NCBI GenBank assembly: GCA_017881985.1
Contig: JADGQH010000005.1
Location: 1 to 27,897, forward strand
Reading direction: 5' to 3'
Source: Chloroflexota bacterium
GTDB taxonomy: Bacteria; Chloroflexota; Limnocylindria; Limnocylindrales; CSP1-4
DNA length: 27,897 bases
The notes beneath the pieces were generated by a model that did no database searches, was not told the origin of the DNA, and saw nothing but the letters and a program-made list of their open reading frames with translations. Of this stretch, positions 23,102-27,897 are shown in pieces. Each line of letters starts with the position of its first letter. Position 1 is the first letter of the stretch. A program made the translations under genes and the position numbers.

Positions 23102-23518
23102 TCAGGCGATCCCCCGGTGGTGGCGGATCCGTACCGGCCCACCGGGCACCGCGGGTGGCTCGACGGCCACGAGATCCAGGCGAACCGGGAGGTCCGGCAG
23201 GGCGGTCCCGTCGGACAGCCGGCCCGCTTCGATCAGCCGACCGACGCCCGCCCGGAGATGGGCCAGCTTGCGCCGGTCGACCGTCTCCTCGGGCAGCCCG
23301 AAGTCGCGCGAGCGACGCCAGCGCACCTCGACGACGACCAAGGACGGCGGCGGACCGGGATCCGTCGCCACGAGGTCCAGCTCCGATCGACCGGCGCGCA
23401 CCCGGCGACCGAGGAGCGCCCAGCCCAGGGCGAGGAGCCGCCGGGCGACCTCGTCCTCGGCCGCGTCGCCGGCGCGCTGGAAGGAGGTGCGGGTCTCGGT
23501 CGGGACGTGCGCGGTCAT
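23102..23518 (-). CDS. yraN: YraN family (UPF0102) putative endonuclease-fold protein
   Basis: A 138-residue protein of the YraN family, a small restriction-endonuclease-like fold whose role is poorly known. The AEDEVARRLLALGWALLGRR start, RSELDLVATD (family GEIDLIA) and LVVVEVRWR (family VEVK/R) give the ExD...ExK-like active-site pattern, with Arg in the last place, as in many homologs. RRKLAHLRAGVGRLI follows. It is encoded after rnhB, the usual place for the family, 33 bases past its stop. ATG at 23518 has GGTGGGG before it. Confidence 0.9.
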   Translation of the reverse strand: MTAHVPTETRTSFQRAGDAAEDEVARRLLALGWALLGRRVRAGRSELDLVATDPGPPPSLVVVEVRWRRSRDFGLPEETVDRRKLAHLRAGVGRLIEAGRLSDGTALPDLPVRLDLVAVEPPAVPGGPVRIRHHRGIA

Positions 23519-23551
23519 GCCCCACCCTACCCCGCGGGCATCACCGCGGCC

Positions 23552-24280
23552 TTACCAGGCCAGGGCGGCCACGGGCTCCAGGTCGGGATCGGCCGCAGGC
23601 GGCGCCTCGAACGACGGCCCCAGCGCCTGGAAGCGGAGCTCGAGCTGCTCGACGCCGGCGAGCGCCTCGCGGATCGGCGCGAACGAGCGCCGGTGGAACG
23701 GGGTCACGCCGAGTGCACGGAGGGCGGCCCGATGCTCCGCGGTCGCATAGCCCGCGTTGTGCTCCCAGCCGTAGCCTGGGTAGCGCACCGAGAGCCGCGC
23801 CATCAGCCGGTCACGAATGACCTTCGCCACGACCGAGGCGCAGGCGATCGAATAGACGGATGCGTCGCCGTCGACGATCGCGTCGTACGGGCCGACGTCG
23901 GCCTCGAAGCCCGCGATCGGGAGCCCGTCGACGAGGACGTGGTCGTGGCCGCCGAGCCGGGCGATCGCGCGCCGCATGGCGAGATGGGTGGCGTGGTAGA
24001 TGTTGAGCCGATCGATCTCCGCCACCGACGCGGCGCCGACGCCGATCGCCACCGCCCGCCGCCGGATCTCCGGGGCGAGGGCCTCGCGCTGCGATGCCGA
24101 GAGCGTCTTCGAGTCACGCACGCCGCGGACCTGCCGGCAGTTCGGGCGGACGATCACGGCCGCGGCGACGACCGGTCCGCAGGTCGGCGCGACCCCCACC
24201 TCATCGACCCCAGCGACGCGGCTGGCGCCGGCCTTCCAGAGCAGTCGCTCGCGGCGCAGGGTGGGCACGGGCGGGGCCAT
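23552..24280 (-). CDS. rnhB: Ribonuclease HII with altered GRG motif
   Basis: A 242-residue enzyme expected to cut RNA in RNA-DNA hybrids and at single ribonucleotides. Catalytic acids are present: D26 and E27 (GVDEVG), the Asp of VLVDGLPI, and the Asp of DGDASVYSIACASVVAKVIRD by its first half DGDASVYS. DSKTLS and HNAGYATAEHR also match. The family motif DEAGRG, whose GRG contacts the RNA-DNA junction, reads DEVGVA here (G29, V30, A31). ATG at 24280 is preferred, with in-frame GTG at 24304 as an alternative; neither has a clear Shine-Dalgarno. lepB, often next to rplS and rnhB, is absent. Confidence 0.92.
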   Translation of the reverse strand: MAPPVPTLRRERLLWKAGASRVAGVDEVGVAPTCGPVVAAAVIVRPNCRQVRGVRDSKTLSASQREALAPEIRRRAVAIGVGAASVAEIDRLNIYHATHLAMRRAIARLGGHDHVLVDGLPIAGFEADVGPYDAIVDGDASVYSIACASVVAKVIRDRLMARLSVRYPGYGWEHNAGYATAEHRAALRALGVTPFHRRSFAPIREALAGVEQLELRFQALGPSFEAPPAADPDLEPVAALAW

Positions 24281-24325
24281 CGCGGGACAGCGTAGGCCAT
24301 CCACTCGCCCGCCGCCGGAATCGAG

Positions 24326-24349
24326 ACGGCCCCGCCGGGGCGGGGCCGT
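24326..24349. terminator. Perfect 10-bp GC hairpin after rplS
   Basis: ACGGCCCCGC and GCGGGGCCGT form a perfect 10-bp stem with a four-base loop, 35 bases past the rplS stop. The minus strand continues CTCGATTCC, with no U tract. It resembles the hairpin after pnp in strength and lack of a U run, and may cap rplS mRNA. Confidence 0.6.
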
Positions 24350-24383
24350 GTGCGAAGGAAGCGCGCCGATCCGGCGCCGCCGA

Positions 24384-24731
24384 TCAGTTCGAGCGTCGCT
24401 CGCGAAGGGTGGCGGCCTTGCCGACCCGCCGGCGCAGGAAGTACAGCTTGGCGCGACGCGCCACGCCGTGTCGGACGACCTCGATCTTCTCGATCCGGGG
24501 GCTGTTCACCTTGAAGGTCCGCTCCACGCCAACGCCGGAGGCGATCCGCCGAACGGTGAGCGATCGCGTGATCCCGCCGCCGGTCAGGCGGAGGATGGTG
24601 CCTTCGAAGACCTGGACCCGCTCCCGGTTTCCCTCGACGACCTTGGCGCTGACCTTGACGGTGTCGCCGGGCGCGAGGGTCGGGATGTCGGTTCGAATCT
24701 GGTCCTTGACGATCTCGTCGAGTACGTTCAC
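24384..24731 (-). CDS. rplS: 50S ribosomal protein L19
   Basis: A 115-residue protein, the usual L19 length, at the 30S-50S interface. The signature appears in order: VLDEIVKDQIRTDIP, FAPGDTV-type LAPGDTVKVSAKVVEG, RVQVFEGTI, GGITRSLTVRRIASGVGVER, and KVNSPRIEKIEVV with RRAKLYFLRRRVGKAA. GTG at 24731 is preceded by CAGGGG and gives the expected N-terminus VNVLDE. It has its own promoter and leader after trmD, so it can be made apart from rpsP-khpA-rimM-trmD. Confidence 0.98.
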   Translation of the reverse strand: MNVLDEIVKDQIRTDIPTLAPGDTVKVSAKVVEGNRERVQVFEGTILRLTGGGITRSLTVRRIASGVGVERTFKVNSPRIEKIEVVRHGVARRAKLYFLRRRVGKAATLRERRSN

Positions 24732-24798
24732 CGGGTCGACCCCTGCTGCACTGGGCGGCCGGGATGGTCCCGCGAGCCGCGATTCTGGGCACGATGGA

Positions 24799-24820
24799 TC
24801 GGTCGCGGGAGGGCGACCGA
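24799..24820. promoter_or_regulatory. Hairpin at the 5' end of the rplS leader
   Basis: TCGGTCGC and GCGACCGA form a perfect 8-bp stem with a six-base loop (CCTCCC in the RNA). It begins at about the predicted transcript start. A second, weaker stem lies near 24755-24781. L19 leaders with autoregulatory structures are known in Firmicutes; whether this is one is inference. Confidence 0.5.
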
Positions 24821-24826
24821 CGGCGG

Positions 24827-24832
24827 AGTATA
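24827..24832 (-). promoter_or_regulatory. Extended -10 promoter element for rplS
   Basis: TGC-TATACT-CCG on the minus strand, an extended -10 lying in the 118-base trmD-rplS gap. The -35 region (overlapping the trmD stop codon) is weak. The predicted leader is about 90 nt. Confidence 0.6.
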
Positions 24833-24849
24833 GCACGCGACGACGGCGC

Positions 24850-25635
24850 TCACGGGTGCGCGGCCTGGTCCAGCGGGGGGCCGCCGATCGACTCGTGCAC
24901 CTCCCCGGAAGCACGTTCCTCGATCACCTCGTCGAGCAGGCGCGCCTCCTCCGGGCTGTGCGGCCGTCCCTCGAGGAGGTCCGGCCGACGTTCGAGGGTC
25001 CGCCGGAGCGACTCGCGCAGTCGCCAGCGGCGGACCGCGCCGTGATCGCCCGAGGTCAGGATCTCCGGGACGCCGGTCCCCTCGAAGACCGCCGGACGCG
25101 TGTACTGGGGGTACTCCAGGAGCCCGCTCGTGAACGACTCGTCGATGAGCGAGCCCGGCTCGATGGCGCCGGGGAGCAGGCGCAGGATCGCATCGCACAC
25201 GACCAGCGCCGGCAGCTCCCCGCCGGTCAGCACGAAGTCGCCGATCGAGAGCTCGAGGTCGACCATCCCGCGGATCCGCTCGTCGACGCCCTCGTAGCGC
25301 GGGCACACGAGGACGAGGTGCGATCGCGCCGCCAGGTCCTCGGCGCGTCGGTGGCGGAACGGCTCGCCGGCGGCGTCGAACAGGATGACCATGCTGTCCG
25401 GACGACGAAGCGCGGCCAGCGCCGCGGCGACGGGCTCCGGCCGGAGCACCATCCCGGCGCCGCCGCCGTACGGGGCATCATCGACGCTCCGGTGGCGGCC
25501 CAGGCCCCATTCCCGCAGGTCGTGGACCCGGACCGTGGCGAGGCCCTCGTCCTGGATGCGCGCCGGGATGCTCGCGGCGAGCGGCCCGGCGAGCATCTCC
25601 GGGAAGAGGGTCAGGATCTCGATCTCGAGCGGCAC
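24850..25635 (-). CDS. trmD: tRNA (guanine-N1-)-methyltransferase
   Basis: A 261-residue SPOUT-family enzyme that methylates G37 of tRNA using S-adenosylmethionine. PLEIEILTLFPEML opens the protein, YGGGAGMVLRPEP is the substrate loop, CPRYEGVDERI and SIGDFVLTGGELPALVV form the trefoil knot that binds AdoMet, and the hinge SLIDESFTSGLLEYPQYTRP follows. GTG at 25635 matches the family N-terminus and lies 11 bases after the rimM stop. It belongs to the conserved rpsP-khpA-rimM-trmD-rplS cluster. Confidence 0.97.
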   Translation of the reverse strand: MPLEIEILTLFPEMLAGPLAASIPARIQDEGLATVRVHDLREWGLGRHRSVDDAPYGGGAGMVLRPEPVAAALAALRRPDSMVILFDAAGEPFRHRRAEDLAARSHLVLVCPRYEGVDERIRGMVDLELSIGDFVLTGGELPALVVCDAILRLLPGAIEPGSLIDESFTSGLLEYPQYTRPAVFEGTGVPEILTSGDHGAVRRWRLRESLRRTLERRPDLLEGRPHSPEEARLLDEVIEERASGEVHESIGGPPLDQAAHP

Positions 25636-25646
25636 CCGACCGGCGC

Positions 25647-26339
25647 TCAGCCCGGGGCGATCCCGGAGTCGGACTCCGGCGAGGTCGCGACATCCGCGTC
25701 CACGGCCGGAGGGAGATCCGGGTCGGCGGCCACGGCGCGTGGCGGGCTCACCTCGCCCTTGCGGGGTCGAGGTGCCCGGGGCGGCCGCGGCGGCCGGATC
25801 TGGTCCGGGCGGGGGAGATCCAGGGCCTCCGGGTCGGCCACGATCTCGCCCCGGCGGGGGGCGAGGATCCGGACGAACGGGCGCGCCACCGGAAGGTCGA
25901 AGGGACCCCGCGGGCCGCCCTCGACCACCAGCATCTCCGCGCCGCCCGAGCGGTAGACGTCGCGCACCGTGCCGAGCGCCTCGCCGTCGGGATCGACGAC
26001 GGGGCAACCCATCAGCTCGTGCCAGTAGTAGCTCCCACGTGGCAGCACCGGCACGAGGCCCGCGTCCGCCTCGAGGTACACCGAGAGATAGGCCGCGGCC
26101 GCGTTCCGGGTCGGGATCTCGTGGAACCGGATGATCCAGCCGGGCGCCGCGGCCCAGGCCTCGGCGACCGTCAGTGGCTCGGCGGCACCCTCGGGGTAGA
26201 GGCGGGCGCCCGGGGCAAACCGGGCGCCCGGGTCGTCGGTCAGCACCTCGACCCGGAGCCCGCCGTTGACGCCGTGAAAGCCGCGAACGAGCGCGACGAC
26301 CAGTCGCTCCGCGCTCGCGTCCGGCTGGCTGGAGATCAG
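25647..26339 (-). CDS. rimM: Ribosome maturation factor RimM (apparent CTG start)
   Basis: About 230 residues with the RimM N-terminal beta-barrel (LVVALVRGFHGVNGGLRVEV, the GRI..HG..G motif) and C-terminal PRC-barrel (GSYYWHELMGCPVVDPDGE, LGTVRDVYRSGGAEMLVV). RimM helps S19 join the 30S head. The last 55 residues are an extra Pro/Arg/Asp-rich tail. No ATG, GTG or TTG is in frame between the khpA 3' end and the first motif. The best start is CTG at 26339, which overlaps the khpA TGA as CTGA and has GGAG five bases upstream; a second CTG at 26303 is possible. Confidence 0.9.
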   Translation of the reverse strand: MISSQPDASAERLVVALVRGFHGVNGGLRVEVLTDDPGARFAPGARLYPEGAAEPLTVAEAWAAAPGWIIRFHEIPTRNAAAAYLSVYLEADAGLVPVLPRGSYYWHELMGCPVVDPDGEALGTVRDVYRSGGAEMLVVEGGPRGPFDLPVARPFVRILAPRRGEIVADPEALDLPRPDQIRPPRPPRAPRPRKGEVSPPRAVAADPDLPPAVDADVATSPESDSGIAPG

Positions 26340-26569
26340 ACGATCTCCAGCTGGAACTGCTCGCCGTCGCGGGCGCCGACGACCTTGAGGAGCGTGCGAA
26401 GTGCCTTCGCGACGCTCCCGTTCCTGCCGATCACCTTGCCCATGTCGTCCTCGGCGACGCGGAGCTCGATGACGGTCGCGCCCGCCTCCTGGGTGACCAC
26501 GACCTGGACCTGGTCCGGATGATCGACGAGCGCCTTCGCGACGAACTCGACGAGCTGGGGTGCGGCCAT
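26336..26569 (-). CDS. khpA: KhpA-type KH-domain RNA-binding protein
   Basis: A 77-residue protein made of a single KH domain, with the GxxG loop in KVIGRNGSVAKALRTLL (GRNG at 48-51). Such proteins sit between rpsP and rimM in many Gram-positive genomes and work with KhpB in RNA binding and cell-size control. ATG at 26569 is chosen because GGAAGGGG precedes it and the N-terminus is then conserved (MAAPQLVEFVAKALVDHP). The longer in-frame reading begins inside rpsP and has no support. The start is 14 bases after the rpsP stop. Confidence 0.94.
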   Translation of the reverse strand: MAAPQLVEFVAKALVDHPDQVQVVVTQEAGATVIELRVAEDDMGKVIGRNGSVAKALRTLLKVVGARDGEQFQLEIV

Positions 26570-26583
26570 CGCGGACCCCTTCC

Positions 26584-26838
26584 CTACTTCGCGGCCGGCA
26601 GGACGCCGGCGTTTCGGAGGAGGCGCTGGACCGTCTCGGTCGGGAGGGCGCCCTTGGCGATCCACGCCTTCGTCTTCTCGACGTCGACGGCGAAGTCGAC
26701 CGGCTCGGTCCGGGGGTTGTAGTGGCCGAGGATCTCGATCGTGCGGCCGTCGCGCGGGCTGCGGCTGTCGGCCACGACGACGCGGTAGGCGGGCTGTTTC
26801 GTCGCGCCGACGCGCGTGAGGCGAATGCGAGCTGCCAT
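26584..26838 (-). CDS. rpsP: 30S ribosomal protein S16
   Basis: An 84-residue protein, the usual S16 length. The N-terminus MAARIRLTRVGATKQPAYRV, then VVADSRSPRDGRTIE and LGHYNPRTEP, is diagnostic. ATG at 26838 has an unusually strong AGGAGGAGAAGG upstream. It opens the rpsP-khpA-rimM-trmD-rplS cluster. ffh, which precedes rpsP in Bacillus, is not here; a DUF3352-like gene ends 68 bases upstream. I found no clear promoter in that gap, so rpsP may be read from further upstream. Confidence 0.98.
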   Translation of the reverse strand: MAARIRLTRVGATKQPAYRVVVADSRSPRDGRTIEILGHYNPRTEPVDFAVDVEKTKAWIAKGALPTETVQRLLRNAGVLPAAK

Positions 26839-26906
26839 GTCCTGGTCCTTCTCCTCCTGCTTGGTCGTGGGGTGGCCCGGGCGGACCGTGACCCCGCCAT
26901 TGGCTG

Positions 26907-27897
26907 CTACTTGAACACGAGCACCTGGCGAATGGTTCGCGTGGCGCCCGGCGCCTTGCTCACGGACGCGAACGCGTCGAACGGCTCGAGGAACGGCTTC
27001 ACGTCGGTCTCGTAGCGTGTCTTCTCGGCGGCGGGCAGGAGCGCCTCGACCGCGGCACGGGTCCCGGAGATGTCCACGAAGACGTCGCTCACGCCGTCGC
27101 CGCCGGCCGCCGAGATCGCGGTCGTGTACGCATGCGTCGTGGAGAGCGACGAGTTCGCCGACGTGTCCACGACGTCCTTCACGAAGTCGAGCGTCCCGAG
27201 GACGAAGACTCCCTTCTGGACCGTGGCCGCGATCTCGGGGACCGCCATCCCGGACGCCTGCCCGGCGATCGTGACGACGAGCAGGCTGCCGCCGCCGTAG
27301 GCCTCGGTGCGCGTCGTGATCCCCGCGCCCGCCCCGCCCAGGGCAAGCGCCGCCTGGACCTGCGCGAGCGTGCGGGTCGCGGCGGCCTCGTCCGTGGCGA
27401 TCGCCGCCACGCCCCCGCCGAACGCACCGCCGTTGTACTCCACGGCGATCGCCGAGTCGCCCGCCCATCCGAAGAGCGACTCGAGCCCGCCGATGGCGGC
27501 GAGCGCCGTGTCGACCTGGTCGAGCGTGCCCTTGACGGACGGATCGCAGGCGATCCCCGCCTTGACGCCGGACCAGAGCGCGACGAGCGCCGGGCCGGCC
27601 TGGCGACCTTCGAAGGCCGCGAGCGTCGTCACCGGGAGGTGCGCAGCGATCGCGCTCGGCGTGTCCTTCTGGGTCGTGCCAGGTGCGGCCGCGGCGGATG
27701 CCGCCGGGGCGACCAGGTCCATCACCAGGGCAGCGTCGGCCGCGTGGGCGAACCCGGCCGCCCAGTCCGGAACGGCCGAGGTCGCGCTGTCCTTGCATGC
27801 CTGGGGGATGCTCGCGGCGCTGCTGCCCGCGGCGCTGCCCATCGCGAGGAGGGAGTCGAAGAGCGATCGCGTGTCGAGGTAGCCGAAGCCGAGGTAC
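26907..27897 (-). CDS. DUF3352-like protein, C-terminal part
   Basis: A frame open to the window edge with 329 residues visible; its start lies outside. It resembles DUF3352 proteins, with Ala/Gly-rich alternating segments, GWAGDSAIAVEYNGGAFGGG, and a C-terminal RTIRQVLVFK. No catalytic motif, membrane segment or metal site is visible in this part. Function is unknown; secreted or lipoprotein forms are common in the family, but the N-terminus that would show this is missing. The link to rpsP is position only. Confidence 0.6.
   Translation of the reverse strand, partial: YLGFGYLDTRSLFDSLLAMGSAAGSSAASIPQACKDSATSAVPDWAAGFAHAADAALVMDLVAPAASAAAAPGTTQKDTPSAIAAHLPVTTLAAFEGRQAGPALVALWSGVKAGIACDPSVKGTLDQVDTALAAIGGLESLFGWAGDSAIAVEYNGGAFGGGVAAIATDEAAATRTLAQVQAALALGGAGAGITTRTEAYGGGSLLVVTIAGQASGMAVPEIAATVQKGVFVLGTLDFVKDVVDTSANSSLSTTHAYTTAISAAGGDGVSDVFVDISGTRAAVEALLPAAEKTRYETDVKPFLEPFDAFASVSKAPGATRTIRQVLVFK

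Noticed and set aside
1..27897. tRNA genes, CRISPR arrays, insertion sequences, phage genes
   Set aside because: I looked in the gaps and found no cloverleaf, spaced repeats, terminal inverted repeats or transposase-like sequence. Gaps are short and explained by leaders and hairpins.

Overview
The window is a high-GC (roughly 70% by eye) bacterial chromosome segment in which every gene I can support, 30 in all (two cut by the window edges), lies on the minus strand, so transcription runs from high to low coordinates. It is a dense run of housekeeping superoperons for ribosome biogenesis, translation, RNA decay, MEP isoprenoid synthesis and envelope lipid synthesis. GTG starts are about as common as ATG, and ATGA, GTGA and TGATG overlaps join many genes. 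The gene order (rpsB-tsf-pyrH-frr-uppS-cdsA-dxr-rseP-ispG, then nusA-rnpM-infB-rbfA-nrnA-truB-ribF-rpsO-pnp), RNase J, a short (199 aa) EF-Ts and a DUF3352-like protein suggest a high-GC Chloroflexota lineage (for example Limnocylindria-like). That assignment is inference; an actinobacterial relative is less likely. I saw no mobile element, tRNA, rRNA or CRISPR array.

Layout in transcription order: (1) 27897-24850: a partial DUF3352-like protein, then rpsP-khpA-rimM-trmD. (2) A promoter and structured leader, then rplS, a hairpin, rnhB and yraN (24832-23102). (3) A promoter and a leader of about 160 nt, then rpsB-tsf-pyrH-frr-uppS-cdsA-dxr-rseP-ispG (23067-14669). (4) A hairpin after ispG, a -10 element, a U-tract terminator inside the leader, then nusA-rnpM-infB-rbfA-nrnA-truB-ribF (14666-7373). 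(5) A clear promoter, then rpsO-pnp (7345-4314). (6) A hairpin overlapping a promoter, then asd-udg-rnj-ftsK (4269-1), with ftsK running off the window.

The standout is pnp. The polynucleotide phosphorylase has about 165 extra residues inserted in frame in its central helical linker, and they form a complete DEDDh (DnaQ/PolC-type) 3'-5' exonuclease domain with all five catalytic residues. The phosphorolytic active site, KH and S1 domains are also intact. One polypeptide therefore appears to carry both a phosphorolytic and a hydrolytic 3' exonuclease, encoded close to RNase J, NrnA and S15.

Other points: a promoter-terminator arrangement in the nusA leader that looks like an attenuator; a recurring TATACT-type -10 element ahead of four transcription units; an RNase HII whose GRG motif reads GVA; a RibF whose flavokinase half lacks its signature; and a rimM with no ATG/GTG/TTG start, apparently using CTG overlapped with the khpA stop. 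No intergenic stretch exceeds about 235 bp.
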